A stretch of 58,932 nucleotides of DNA, taken from NCBI RefSeq assembly GCF_000172415.1, contig NZ_ABLD01000029.1, positions 1 through 58,932 of the forward strand, given 5' to 3'. A program made the position numbers and the translations under genes. This stretch comes from Paraburkholderia graminis C4D1M (lineage in GTDB: Bacteria; Pseudomonadota; Gammaproteobacteria; Burkholderiales; Burkholderiaceae). Positions within the stretch are counted from its first letter, which is position 1. Each line of letters opens with the position of its first letter. A model generated the notes under the pieces. The model saw nothing but the letters and a program-made list of their open reading frames with translations, was not told the DNA's origin and did no database searches. This document shows, one piece after another, positions 8,277 through 17,917 of the stretch.

Positions 8277-9119
8277 ATGCAAACAGTCATCAAACGCCGG
8301 GCGCATCGGCCGTTTAGTCGAGCCGTCGCACTCGTCGCCGCGCTCGCGTTGTTGTGCGCGAGCGGCCTCGTGAGCGCGGCGAGTGCGATGTGCAGCGCGC
8401 GCAGTCCCGCTCATCGCGTGGCGCTCGTCGAGCTTTACAGCAGCGAAGGCTGCAATAGCTGTCCGCCCGCCGACGCGTGGCTCGGTCAATGGAAGAACAG
8501 CGGCGCCACGCGAAGCGTCGTGCCGCTGGCGTTGCACGTCGACTACTGGAACGGTCTCGGTTGGACGGACCGTTTCTCGCAGCACCGTTTCACCGAGCGT
8601 CAGCAGACGCTTACCGATCTTGCCGGCGGCCACACGATCTATACGCCTGAAGTGTTCGTCGGCGGACGCGAGTTGCGGACGTGGTCGCAGCAGGACAGTT
8701 TCCAAAGCCGCGTCGACAAGCTGATCGCCGAGCCGGCGCAGGCGAACATCGCGCTCGACATGAAGCCGCAGCCAGGCGGCGCGTTCGATCTCGCGGCCCG
8801 CTTCGACAGCCGGACTGCGGATAGCGCAGCACGGCTCGACGCCTATGTCGCCGTCTATGAAAACGCGCTGAGCTCGCAGGTCGGCGCGGGAGAAAACCGC
8901 GGCGCAACCTTGCATCACGAGAGAGTGGTGCGGCAGTGGATCGGGCCGGTGCCGCTCGTCGGCGGCAAGCTGCAGATTCGCCGCGATATACGGCTCGACA
9001 GTGCGGACGCGAGCGCAAACGCCAATCCGTCAGTCGATAAATTCGGCGTTGTCGCCTTCGTCGAAAACGCTGCAACGGGCGACGTGCTGCAAGTGGCTGA
9101 TCTACCGCTCTGCCATTGA
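8277..9119 (+). CDS. DUF1223 secreted thioredoxin-fold protein
   Basis: 280 residues. A signal peptide (about 37 residues, ending SAASA) is followed by the DUF1223 signature VELYSSEGCNSCPPAD with the CxxC cysteines at 59 and 62, then HVDYWNGLGWTDRFS and the TPEVFVGG strand typical of thioredoxin-like folds. It is probably a periplasmic redox protein; its biochemical role is not established. CGGAG sits about eight bases before the ATG. The next genes encode a cytochrome b and a molybdopterin protein, suggesting an extracytoplasmic redox unit. Confidence 0.85.
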   Translation: MQTVIKRRAHRPFSRAVALVAALALLCASGLVSAASAMCSARSPAHRVALVELYSSEGCNSCPPADAWLGQWKNSGATRSVVPLALHVDYWNGLGWTDRFSQHRFTERQQTLTDLAGGHTIYTPEVFVGGRELRTWSQQDSFQSRVDKLIAEPAQANIALDMKPQPGGAFDLAARFDSRTADSAARLDAYVAVYENALSSQVGAGENRGATLHHERVVRQWIGPVPLVGGKLQIRRDIRLDSADASANANPSVDKFGVVAFVENAATGDVLQVADLPLCH

Positions 9120-9155
9120 ACGCACAACGCACGCCGCCAATCACAGGAGAGTCTC

Positions 9156-9794
9156 ATGGCCACGCCTCACGTCGTTCGCGGCAACGCGCCGCCTGCCACG
9201 CCCGCGAGCGGCGCAATCCATCCGCTGTGGGTGCGCGTCACGCATTGGCTCAACGCACTCGCCGCGATCGTGATGATGCTGTCCGGCTGGCGCATTTACG
9301 ACGCGTCGCCGGTCTTTGCGTGGTTTCGTTTTCCGACGGAAATCACGCTCGGCGGCTGGCTTGGCGGCGCGTTGCAATGGCACTTCGCCGCGATGTGGTT
9401 GCTGGTCTTCAACGGCCTGATTTATCTCGCGATGAATCTCGCGAGCGGACGCTTCATGCGCAAGTTTTTCCCGATCTCGCCGCGCGCGGTGTGGCGCGAT
9501 TTCATCGCCGCGTTGACGGGCAAGCTCTCGCACGCCGACTTGCGGGTCTACAACGCGGTGCAGAGATTGGCCTACCTGTTCGTGGTTGTCGATCTGATCG
9601 TGCTGGTGCTGTCGGGCCTCGCGATCTGGAAGTCGGTGCAGTTTCCGCTGCTGCGCGAACTGATGGGCGGTTACGACAACGCACGCATCGTCCATTTCTG
9701 CGCGATGGCGCTGATGGCCGCGTTCATCGTCGTGCATCTCGCGATGGTCGCGCTCGTGCCGCGTTCGCTGCTCGCGATGTTGCGCGGCCGCTGA
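9156..9794 (+). CDS. Cytochrome b561/b6-type membrane subunit
   Basis: 212 residues with four hydrophobic helices and the heme-ligating His pattern of bacterial b-type cytochromes: RVTHWLNALA in helix 1, LQWHFAAMWLLVFNG in helix 2, and VHFCAMALMAAFIVVHLAMV in the last. It probably passes electrons between the quinone pool and the molybdopterin subunit encoded 34 bases downstream. AGGAGA precedes the ATG. The pair resembles MsrQ/MsrP and YedY-like systems in concept, but this subunit belongs to the hydrogenase-type cytochrome b family. Confidence 0.85.
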   Translation: MATPHVVRGNAPPATPASGAIHPLWVRVTHWLNALAAIVMMLSGWRIYDASPVFAWFRFPTEITLGGWLGGALQWHFAAMWLLVFNGLIYLAMNLASGRFMRKFFPISPRAVWRDFIAALTGKLSHADLRVYNAVQRLAYLFVVVDLIVLVLSGLAIWKSVQFPLLRELMGGYDNARIVHFCAMALMAAFIVVHLAMVALVPRSLLAMLRGR

Positions 9795-9827
9795 GCCCAA
9801 CGTTCGAAATGTTACGGATACCGAATC

Positions 9828-10619
9828 ATGGACAAGCCATCTGACAAACTGCCGGAAAAAGCCGCCGGCAAACTGGACCGCGAGTCGATCCTCATTGATG
9901 CGAGACGCGAGCTGTCGATTCCGTCGCGGCGTCTGTTCGGCAAGCAGTTGTTGTCGCTCGGCGGATTGTCGCTGCTCACAGGCTGCTCGCTCACCGACGA
10001 CGACTCCGTCAACAAGTTTCTAACGGCCGTGTCGCGCCTGAACGATCGCGCGCAAGCCGCGCTGTTCGATCCGAAGCAGTTGGCGCCGACGTATACCGAA
10101 GCGCAAATCACGCGGCCGTTTCCATTCAATGCGTACTACGGCATCGACGAAGTGCCACAGGTCGACGCCTCCGGCTACACGCTGAAGATCGGCGGACTCG
10201 TCACGGGTCAGCGCGTGTGGACGTTGCCCGAGTTGTACGCGCTGCCGCACGCCGAGCAGATCACGCGGCACATCTGCGTGGAAGGGTGGAGCGCGATCGG
10301 CCGCTGGGGCGGCACGCCGTTCGGCGAGTTTCTGCGGCGCATCGGCGCGGATACGAGCGCGAAGTACGTCGGCTTCAAATGCGCGGACGATTACTACGAA
10401 AGCATTGACATGCCGACCGCACTGCATCCGCAGACGCTGCTCACGTTTTCCTACGACGGCGAGCGCCTGCCCGCGAAATATGGCTTCCCGATGAAGCTGC
10501 GCATGCCGACCAAGCTCGGCTACAAGAATCCGAAGCACATCGTCGAGATGTTCGTCACCAACACGTATCCTGGCGGCTATTGGGTCGATCAGGGCTACAA
10601 CTGGTTCGGAGGCTCCTGA
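9828..10619 (+). CDS. Tat-exported molybdopterin-dependent oxidoreductase (sulfite oxidase fold)
   Basis: 263 residues. The N-terminus carries a twin-arginine motif (SRRLFGKQ, residues 33-40) followed by a lipobox LLTGC (Cys53), so the folded enzyme is likely exported by Tat and lipid-anchored. The molybdopterin domain includes RHICVEGWSAIGRWGG with the conserved Mo-ligand cysteine (Cys150), and KLRMPTKLGYKNPK near the end. It lacks the extra dimerisation domain of true sulfite oxidases. The cytochrome b next door is the likely electron partner. The substrate is unknown; sulfoxides are possible by analogy with MsrP. Confidence 0.88.
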   Translation: MDKPSDKLPEKAAGKLDRESILIDARRELSIPSRRLFGKQLLSLGGLSLLTGCSLTDDDSVNKFLTAVSRLNDRAQAALFDPKQLAPTYTEAQITRPFPFNAYYGIDEVPQVDASGYTLKIGGLVTGQRVWTLPELYALPHAEQITRHICVEGWSAIGRWGGTPFGEFLRRIGADTSAKYVGFKCADDYYESIDMPTALHPQTLLTFSYDGERLPAKYGFPMKLRMPTKLGYKNPKHIVEMFVTNTYPGGYWVDQGYNWFGGS

Positions 10620-10732
10620 CGCGCGCGGGTCGCCGCATGCGCCGCGCGCGTGCGCGACCTCGGGCGGCAGAAGCTTCGGAAATACGCCGGCTACAGCCGG
10701 TTCGATTCATCAACTACAAACGGAGTTATCCC

Positions 10733-10963
10733 ATGAAAAAGATTGCAATCGCAGCAGCAGCCGTCGCCCTTTTGATGAGCGGCGGCGCCGCGTTCGCCCA
10801 GGCGAGCGGCGCCATGTCCAACGATGCGATGTCGCATGACACGATGTCCAAGGATTCGATGTCGAAAGACCACATGAAAAAGGACACGATGAAGCACGAC
10901 AAGATGAAAAAGGGCGACGCGATGGGCATGAAGCACGAGGCGTCGGGCGCGATGAGCAACTGA
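10733..10963 (+). CDS. Pentapeptide MXKDX repeat protein
   Basis: 76 residues. A Sec signal peptide ends AAFAQ at about residue 23. The mature part is a run of five-residue units of the form M-S/K-K/H-D-x (NDAMSHDTMSKDSMSKDHM and onward), very rich in Met, Lys and Asp. The family is recognised by name, but its role is unknown; Met/His/Asp richness suggests metal binding or methionine-oxidation buffering. CGGAG lies eight bases before the ATG; the longer upstream frame is spurious. A terminator follows. It sits directly after the molybdopterin enzyme. Confidence 0.9.
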   Translation: MKKIAIAAAAVALLMSGGAAFAQASGAMSNDAMSHDTMSKDSMSKDHMKKDTMKHDKMKKGDAMGMKHEASGAMSN

Positions 10964-11364
10964 GCGCAGGCAGCGGGCTGACGCGCCGACGCGCGTGTCT
11001 GGGCCGATGCCCGCTGCATAGCCGCTATACGCGGCGCGATTCTTAGACTGAGAGCCGGGGTGCCGTCTGCCCCGGCTTTTTGTTGCGTGTGCACCAAAAG
11101 TTACGATTCTTTCGCCTGGCGCGGTGGGCGCTTACTGCATAATGCGATGCGCGCCGTGCATTTGGCGCGCGAGCCGCGAATCGGCCGGAACTACCGGATC
11201 AACCGGACCGGCACCGCGGTTCCCGTATGGCTCTCTCTGTTAGCCAACCATCGTCTTTCGCTCCACCACCATGTCCGCCAGCCTCGCCCGTTTGACCGCA
11301 TCGCCGATGCGGTGTCCGCCGTCCCCACAGCGGGAAGCTCGAACGGCGCCGGCGCGTTGACGAC
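10964..11364. other. Intergenic region before the YedA-like gene
   Basis: It contains the terminator at 11053-11083 and, further on, GC-rich inverted repeats (GCGCGCC/GGCGCGC near 11150-11170). TGCATAAT near 11135 is a possible -10 element. No gene is seen. Confidence 0.4.
11053..11083 (+). terminator. Intrinsic terminator after the MXKDX gene
   Basis: Stem AGCCGGGG/CCCCGGCT with an 8-base loop, followed by TTTTTG. Confidence 0.9.
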
Positions 11365-12294
11365 ATGTCGCAGGAACTTCCAGGCTGGTTTTCTCGTGGT
11401 TTTCCGATCCGTTTGCCGCAATCGCGCAACGGACAGATCGCGCTCGCGCTCGGCGTCGTCTATCTCGTGTGGGGTTCGACTTATCTCGCGGTGCACGTCG
11501 CGCTCGGCTCGTTCCCGCCTTTGCTGATGTCCGGCCTGCGCAATCTGTTCGCGGGCGTCGGGCTATTCGCGTTCGCGGCGCGCCGCAATCCGGTGTGGCC
11601 GAGCGCCGCCGAAATTCGCAATGCCGGGCTCGTCGGCACGATGCTCGTCGGCCTGTCGAGCGGCATGCTCGCGTATGGCATGCGCACGGTCGGCACCGGC
11701 ACGGCGGCGGTGATGGTCGCGACCGTGCCGCTCTTCGCGACGGTGATCGCGGCGGTGGCGGGGCGCAAGATCGGCAGAGGCGAGTGGTTCGCAGTGGGGC
11801 TCGGGCTCGTCGGCATCGCGATTCTGAGTCACGGCGACGACACGCCCGGCTCGGCGGGCGGCAGCCTCGCGATTCTCTGCGGCGCGCTCTTCTGGGCGGG
11901 CGGCGCGCATCTCGCCGGCCGTCTCAAACTGCCGTCCGACCTGTTTCTATCGACGTCGCTGCAAATCGGCCTGGGCGGCGCGATGTCGACGATGGTCGCG
12001 TGGGTCTCCGGCGAACGCATGCTCGAAGTGCATTTTCTGCCGGTGCTGGCGTTCATCTACCTGATGCTGATCGGCACGATGGCGGCCTACGTCGCCTACG
12101 GTTTCCTGATACGGCACACGAGCCCGATCATCGCGAGCAGTTGCATGTATGTGAATCCGGTGGTGGCGGTCGCGCTCGGCGCGTTGCTGCTCGGCGAGCC
12201 CGTTACGCATTCGACGGTCATCGCGACCGTCGTGATTCTGCTCAGCGTGGGTTTGTCTTTCTGGCTCGATTATCGAAAGAAAGCGCTCGCGTGA
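11365..12294 (+). CDS. YedA-like EamA/DMT exporter
   Basis: 309 residues, about ten transmembrane helices in two EamA repeats. VVYLVWGSTYLAVHVAL and FPPLLMSGLRNLFAGVGLF near the start, and YVNPVVAVALGALLLGEP in the second half, are very close to the YedA subgroup of drug/metabolite exporters. It differs clearly from the other EamA protein in this window. The substrate is unknown. It converges with the fadH pseudogene; a GC hairpin (12324-12344) lies between the stop codons. Confidence 0.88.
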   Translation: MSQELPGWFSRGFPIRLPQSRNGQIALALGVVYLVWGSTYLAVHVALGSFPPLLMSGLRNLFAGVGLFAFAARRNPVWPSAAEIRNAGLVGTMLVGLSSGMLAYGMRTVGTGTAAVMVATVPLFATVIAAVAGRKIGRGEWFAVGLGLVGIAILSHGDDTPGSAGGSLAILCGALFWAGGAHLAGRLKLPSDLFLSTSLQIGLGGAMSTMVAWVSGERMLEVHFLPVLAFIYLMLIGTMAAYVAYGFLIRHTSPIIASSCMYVNPVVAVALGALLLGEPVTHSTVIATVVILLSVGLSFWLDYRKKALA

Positions 12295-12355
12295 TGCGCG
12301 AGACTGCGCACGAACGAGAGCGCGGCCCGCACGCAACGCGGGCCACGTTGGCGCT

Positions 12356-14397
12356 TTAAAGCCGCGCGGCCAGTTCAGCGCCTTCGCGAATCGCGCGCTT
12401 CGCATCGAGTTCGGTCGCGAGCGCCGCTCCGCCAATCACATGAAAACGCGGACCGCCCGCATCCGCCGATTTTCCACGCGCGGACTCCGTTGGATGCAAA
12501 TCGCGCAGCGATTCCTGCCCTGCACATACGACGATATGGTCGACCTCCAGCCATTGCTCGACGCCGCCGCGCGCGATCTTCAAACCACGTGCGCCGGCTT
12601 CCAGATACGACACGCCGTCCAGCATCTTCACGCCGTTTCTCGCGAGCGTCGCGCGATGCACCCAGCCCGAGGTCTTGCCGAGCCCCGCACCGAGCTTGCC
12701 CGCCTTGCGCTGCAATAACCAGATCTGCCGCGGCGGACGCGCGGGCGCGGGCGGCTTCAGGCCGCCGGGTTCGCTGACGGACAGATCGACGCCCCATTCG
12801 TCGAGCCACGCGTCGCGCGGCAGCGGCAGCGGTTCGTCCGCGCGATGCAGCAAAAACTCGCTGACGTCGAAGCCGATGCCGCCCGCGCCGATCACGGCGA
12901 CGCGCCCGCCCACCGGCGCACCGCGCAGCACGTCGACATACGACAGAACATTGGGCGCGTCGATGCCCGCGATCGCCGGCCGCCGCGGCACGATGCCGGT
13001 CGCGATCACGATGTCGTCGTAAGCGCCCGCGGCGAGCAGCGCGGCGTCGACGCGCGTGCCGAGCCGCACATCGACGCGATGCCGCTCGAGCTGGCTCTGG
13101 AAATAACGGATCGTCTCGCTGAACTCTTCCTTGCCCGGCACGCGCATCGCGAGATTGAACTGACCGCCGATGGTTGCGGCCGCATCGAACAGCGTCACGC
13201 GATGCCCGCGCGACGCCGCCACCGTCGCCGCCGACAATCCCGCCGGCCCGGCGCCGACCACCGCAACGGAGCGCACTTTCTGCGAACCCGCGAGCGGCCG
13301 GTACACGAGTTCGGTTTCGCGACCGGCGCGCGGATTGACGAGGCAGGTCGCGCGCTGATTCCTGAACGTATGATCGAGACAGGCCTGATTGCACGCGATA
13401 CAGGTGTTGATTTCGTGCGTGCGTCCCTCGGCGGTTTTCAGCACGAACTCGGGATCGGCGAGCAGCGGTCTTGCCATCGAAACCAGATCGCCCGCGCCGT
13501 CGGCGAGCAAGGCTTCCCCGACGTCGGGCGTGTTGATGCGGTTCGAGACGATCACCGGGACTGTCACGGCAGCCTTCAGCCGCGCGCTCAACGCGGCAAA
13601 CGCGGCACGCGGCACCGAGGTGACGATGGTCGGCACCCGCGCCTCATGCCAGCCGATTCCTGTGTTGAATATCGTCACGCCGGCCGCTTCCAGCGCGCGT
13701 GCGACCTGCACGGTTTCATCCCATGTATTGCCGCCTTCGACGAGGTCGATCAGCGAAAGCCGATAGACGACAATGAAGCGCTCGCCGCACGTCTCGCGCA
13801 CCCGCTCAACGATCTCGCACGCGAGGCGCATGCGGTTTTCGATGCTGCCGCCGTAACGGTCCGTGCGCCGGTTGGTGCGCGGGCAGAGGAACTGGTTGAG
13901 CAGATAGCCTTCGCTGCCCATGATCTCGATGCCGTCATAGCCCGCGCGCTGGGCGAGCCGCGCGCGTAATCGCGCACGGTCTTCTGAATGCCGGCGATGC
14001 TGAGCGCGCGCGGCTTGAACTTCGAAATAGGCGACTTCAATGCCGATGCGGACACAACGAACGGCTGATACCCATAACGTCCTGCGTGCAGGATCTGCAG
14101 CGCGATCTTGCCGCCTTCTTCGTGAACCGCTTGCGTAAGCCGCCGATGATTGCGCAGATCGAATACCGAGTTCAGCGTGCCGCCGAAAGGCAGCAGCCAT
14201 CCTTCGCGATTCGGCGAGATGCCGCCGGTGATGATGAGGCCGACGCCGCCCTTCGCGCGCTCGCGGAAGTACTCGGCCAGCTTCGGATAATTCCAGAAGC
14301 GATCTTCCATGCCCGTATGCATGGACCCCATCACGACGCGATTGCGCAAGCGGGTAAAGCCGAGGTCGAGTTCCGCGAGTAAGCGTTGGTAAGACAT
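12356..14397 (-). pseudogene. fadH: 2,4-dienoyl-CoA reductase, frameshifted
   Basis: The start MSYQRLLAELDLGF (14397) opens an Old-Yellow-Enzyme TIM barrel that reads normally to ...TVRDYAR (about 13960). Homology then continues in the -1 frame from RLAQRAGYDGIEIMGSEG to the end at 12356. The second part holds the 4Fe-4S cysteines (CIACNQACLDH...CLVNPR), the FAD motif VAVVGAGPAGLSAA and the NADPH motif VAVIGAGGIG. The intact enzyme reduces 2,4-dienoyl-CoA during oxidation of unsaturated fatty acids. The break lies in a CG-dinucleotide run at about 13955-13968 and equals a loss of 1 (mod 3) bases. A sequencing error is possible. Confidence 0.88.
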
Positions 14398-14757
14398 ACA
14401 GGCTGCCGTTGTAAGTATGGGGTGCGCACGAACGATACACCGCGCGCTCGGGCTCACCATCTGAGGAAAGCTTCTAATGCTCGCCGCATGTTGCCCCGTA
14501 AGACATTCTCGCGCCGCGATAAGCCAATTCGATGACCGCGGCACAGCCATTGCTCATTGGGTGCGTCCATCGACATGGACCGCGCCGCGCCTTTAAAACA
14601 GGGCGTTGCGTGCAGGGATAGGAGGGAGTGCTTCGCCGAGGACAGCCAAAACGAGACCGTTCGAATCATTGCCGAACACGGTTTCAGATGGCGGCGTCCA
14701 GAGCGTGCGCCCGCATATGAATGGGCCAGAAGCCCGACATCGATATAGGTGAACAGA
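14398..14757. other. Intergenic region, no gene seen
   Basis: Promoter space between the minus-strand fadH and the plus-strand DUF4397 gene. A purine-rich AGGAGGGAG at about 14622 precedes only a 31-codon arginine-rich frame, so no gene is called. Confidence 0.4.
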
Positions 14758-15552
14758 ATGAAACTGATTCGAACCATGGCGGCCATGATTGCCGTTGCAT
14801 CCGTGCTGAGTGCATGCGGCGGAGGCTCCGACGACGTAGGCAAGGAGCTGGGTCTGACGAACCCGCAAATCCATTTCGTGCATGCGATCCCGAGCGGACC
14901 GGCAGTGGACTTTCTCGTCAACGGCAACGCGCCGTCCGGACAGACGAATATCTCGTACAAGGGCGTGACGAACTTCACGAACATCAACACGGGTTCGACG
15001 AATGTTGCTTATGCGGCGACCGGCACCAAGACCGCGCTCGCAAGCGGCAATTTCCCGAACGTCTCGAAGGGCCACGAATATACGGTGCTCGCGTTGCCCG
15101 GCACGGCGGCGGCGGACATCGGCCTGATCGACGATCCGTTCGACAAGGGCCTTCTGTCGAATAGCGCGCGCGTGCGCGGCTTCAACGCATCGGGCAACGC
15201 GCCGAATCTCGACCTGTATCTCGTGCAGGCGGGCAACACCAACATCAGCACCGTGTCGCCGACCCTGGCGGGCGTCGCGTTCAAGAACGCCGTGCCGGCA
15301 AGCGGCCAGGATTCGATCTACGTATCGGGCGGCCAGTATGTGCTGATCGCGACGGCCGCGGGCAGCAAGACGCCGATCTATCAGTCGCAATCGTTCACGC
15401 TGTCGAACAACGCCGACTGGCTCATTACGTCGGTGCCGATCGGCGGTGTGCTGAGCCAGCTCGCGGTGGGGCAGATTCATCTGCTGATCGTGCAGAACGG
15501 CAATACGAGCACACCGAGTATCGAGTTGTCGAACACGCTGACGGGCGCATAA
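14758..15552 (+). CDS. DUF4397 lipoprotein
   Basis: 264 residues. The signal peptide ends in lipobox VLSAC (about residue 20), followed by GGGSDD. The mature part consists of two DUF4397-type beta domains (IHFVHAIPSGPAVDFLVNG and VRGFNASGNAPNLDLYLVQ), a fold seen in surface-exposed lipoproteins. The ATG was chosen over the GTG three codons upstream because AGGTG is spaced six bases from it. It is followed by a terminator. The function is unknown; the protein is probably on the outer-membrane or periplasmic side. Confidence 0.85.
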   Translation: MKLIRTMAAMIAVASVLSACGGGSDDVGKELGLTNPQIHFVHAIPSGPAVDFLVNGNAPSGQTNISYKGVTNFTNINTGSTNVAYAATGTKTALASGNFPNVSKGHEYTVLALPGTAAADIGLIDDPFDKGLLSNSARVRGFNASGNAPNLDLYLVQAGNTNISTVSPTLAGVAFKNAVPASGQDSIYVSGGQYVLIATAAGSKTPIYQSQSFTLSNNADWLITSVPIGGVLSQLAVGQIHLLIVQNGNTSTPSIELSNTLTGA

Positions 15553-15614
15553 GCTCGCTAGCCAACCTGCGCGCATCGCAGCGCACGGCATAGCGGCAAG
15601 TCCTGGGAGGACGG

Positions 15615-15652
15615 GGCGGCGATTCACGCAAGTGGATCGCCGCTTTGTTTTG
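15615..15652 (+). terminator. Intrinsic terminator after the DUF4397 gene
   Basis: Stem GCGGCGAT/ATCGCCGC with a 12-base loop, followed by TTTGTTTT. Confidence 0.85.
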
Positions 15653-15696
15653 GCAACACGGGCAACGCTAAGCTCACGTTCAACAAGCACGCACAA

Positions 15697-15735
15697 CAAA
15701 AAGCCCACTGCGGTTTCCCGCAGCGGGCTCGATGA
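15697..15735 (-). terminator. Intrinsic terminator of the entericidin gene
   Basis: On the minus strand the stem GCCCGCTGCGG/CCGCAGTGGGC is followed by TTTTTG, about 65 bases after the entericidin stop. Confidence 0.85.
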
Positions 15736-15797
15736 TGCATTGCATTGCGATGAACCACCCTGCGCCGCAAATGCGCAGGGCTTCAAGCAACAGCGAT

Positions 15798-15932
15798 TTA
15801 CTTCGCCTTCTCAGCCTGATTGGTGAGGGCGTCGCCACCCTTCGAGATGTCCTGGCCGGCACCTGCCATCGTGTTGCAGCCGGCGAGCGCGGCCGTGCCT
15901 GCAATGAGGAGCAAAGCGATCAGTCGATTCAT
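15798..15932 (-). CDS. Entericidin A/B family lipoprotein
   Basis: A 44-residue protein: a hydrophobic signal peptide, lipobox ALAGC (Cys19), then NTMAGAGQDISKGGDALT, the conserved entericidin pattern. Entericidins are tiny envelope lipoproteins linked to stationary-phase or envelope-stress physiology. AAGGAG lies seven bases before the ATG. It is flanked by its own terminator, so it is a single-gene unit. Confidence 0.93.
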   Translation of the reverse strand: MNRLIALLLIAGTAALAGCNTMAGAGQDISKGGDALTNQAEKAK

Positions 15933-16130
15933 GGAAGTTCTCCTTGTCGAGAAGGTATCGGTTGACGTGTCCCGCTAGCGGCTCTGCTAGCTGCCGACCG
16001 TGGCTTGCGCCAGTCGATCCGGTCTGATTGCATGGTAAAAAAAGGGCGCATGCGGCGCTGTCGGCTGCGCTGCGATTTTGTTGTAGGTGCGCTCTGGTGT
16101 TCGCGTCGGCGCACTCCTACAACGATGCTT

Positions 16131-17711
16131 TTAGTCGTTCTGCCGCGCGCTTGGGTTTGCGTCCGAGTCGCTGGCCGGTTGCGCGGCCGTGCTCGCGCTC
16201 GGCATCACGACATGAATGTCGGTGCCGTTCGGCACGCCGCGCCGTATGTCGAATCGTCCGCCATGCGCGGCGACGCGCTGACGCATGCCGAGCAGTCCAT
16301 GCGTGTGCGTGCGCTTCAAATCCGCAGGCATGATGCCCACGCCGTTGTCCGCAATGTCGAGCGTCACTTGCCCCTCGCCGATATGCAGACCGATCGACAC
16401 CTGCGACGCGCGCGCGTATTTCGCCGCGTTCGTCAGCGATTCCTGCGCGACGCGAAAGAGCGCGATTTCGGTTTGCTCGTCGAGCTTGATATCGTCTGCG
16501 GGAAGCTGCAGGTTCAGTGTCCAGTTGTTGCGCTGCGCGGCTTCGTCGGCGAGCGTGCGCAACGCGGTCACGAGACCGAAGTTCGCGAGCACCGTGGGCC
16601 GCATGTCCTCGATGATGCGGCGCTTGAGCGCAATACCCTGGTCCAGATTGGCGAGCGCACGCTGCAGCTTGCCGGCGATCTCGGGCGCGCTGTCCTTCAG
16701 CTTGCGGTTTGCCCACGCGACGTCCATCTTGCTCGCGGTCAGAATCGCGCCCAACTCGTCGTGCAACTCGCGCGCAAGCTGCGTCTTTTCGTTTTCGCTG
16801 ACAGCCTGCAAATGCCAGCCGAGCGCCTCGAGTTGGCGGGTCCGTTCGTTGACGAGCTGATCGAGTTCGCCTTGCTGCGTGATCAATTGACGCTGCACGC
16901 GCGCTTGTCTGTCGATCTGAATGCCGAGATTGCGGAACAGCAGAATGAACAACACAATGTTGAGCGCCGAGAGTCCCGCCGCGCACAACGTCGAGATGCG
17001 CTGATCGGCGCGGCTCGCGGCGAGCGCATGCTGCGCGCGGCGTTCTTCGTTATCGCGCAGCAGGCTAAGCGTGCTGTCGACGAACGCGGGGTCCACCGCC
17101 TGCTCGCTGCTCGTGCTGCCGCACGCGCCAAGCTCCAATGGATGCGGTGCGGCGCGCTGCAACGCCGCCGCGCCCGCGCCGATGCGTGCGTCGATCAGCG
17201 CACGAATCTGCGTGAAGCTCGCGAGCTCGGCGCTATCGGCTTTGGGACTGCGGTAAAAGCGCTCGAGCGGCTCTTCGCTGGCGCGAATGCGTGCGGCCGT
17301 CGCGCAAAACGCGTGTGCGGCGTCGTCGCGCTTCGTCAGAAGATAATCGCTTTGCTGCGAGCTCAAACGCGATAGCTGGCTCGCCAGTGCACTCAGTTGC
17401 ACGGTGACGTCGCGGGCTTCGAGCGCCGTCTCGTACTCGGCGGCGATGCGCTCGCGCGCGGTCTCCAGAATGACGAGCCCGCCGACGGTGATCACGATTG
17501 CGACCGTCATCGCGATCGCCCAGCTTCGGCTGCGCATCCAGTCGCTCAGACGCGCGGCGGCGCGGCGCGGTTGCGCAGCGGCTTGCGGATTGGTTTGGGC
17601 ATCGGATTGCGCTTCGGTTTGCGCACGACTTCCAGCCTCGCTTTGCGCTTGCTGCTTCGCGTCATGCGGGACTGCGTTGGGCAAATCAGGCACGTTCTGC
17701 ACGTTCGACAC
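16131..17711 (-). CDS. NarX-type sensor histidine kinase (HisKA_3)
   Basis: 526 residues. A Gln/Ala-rich N-terminal tail (1-60), transmembrane helix 1 (about 63-82), a periplasmic helical region of CHASE3 type (83-238), helix 2 (about 241-262), a coiled coil, and the dimerisation helix with phospho-acceptor His317 in ARELHDELGAIL. Then the ATPase domain with ESLTNAAKYA and DIADNGVGI. The GTG start has GGAG upstream. The likely partner is the LuxR-type regulator 1.4 kb away, though four genes on the other strand intervene. The signal is unknown. Confidence 0.88.
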   Translation of the reverse strand: MSNVQNVPDLPNAVPHDAKQQAQSEAGSRAQTEAQSDAQTNPQAAAQPRRAAARLSDWMRSRSWAIAMTVAIVITVGGLVILETARERIAAEYETALEARDVTVQLSALASQLSRLSSQQSDYLLTKRDDAAHAFCATAARIRASEEPLERFYRSPKADSAELASFTQIRALIDARIGAGAAALQRAAPHPLELGACGSTSSEQAVDPAFVDSTLSLLRDNEERRAQHALAASRADQRISTLCAAGLSALNIVLFILLFRNLGIQIDRQARVQRQLITQQGELDQLVNERTRQLEALGWHLQAVSENEKTQLARELHDELGAILTASKMDVAWANRKLKDSAPEIAGKLQRALANLDQGIALKRRIIEDMRPTVLANFGLVTALRTLADEAAQRNNWTLNLQLPADDIKLDEQTEIALFRVAQESLTNAAKYARASQVSIGLHIGEGQVTLDIADNGVGIMPADLKRTHTHGLLGMRQRVAAHGGRFDIRRGVPNGTDIHVVMPSASTAAQPASDSDANPSARQND

Positions 17712-17917
17712 ATTCGGCTCCGTGGACAGCCATCAGTGTAGCGTTCGCCGCCGCCAACGCGCGAGCGCTCGCGTGCGCGAATCGGCTCGTCGTAACGCTG
17801 CCGTAATCCAATGTAAGCGGATTCTCACACGAAAACCGGAGTGCGTCGGAATGCGCCCGCCGCCGCCGATGGATAGCATGAACCCTGATCCATTCATCGT
17901 TCCAGGAGGAAGCCATC

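Noticed and set aside
14622..14720. AGGAGGGAG followed by a GTG-started 31-codon frame
   Set aside because: Too short and Arg-rich, with no recognisable family or hydrophobic signature.
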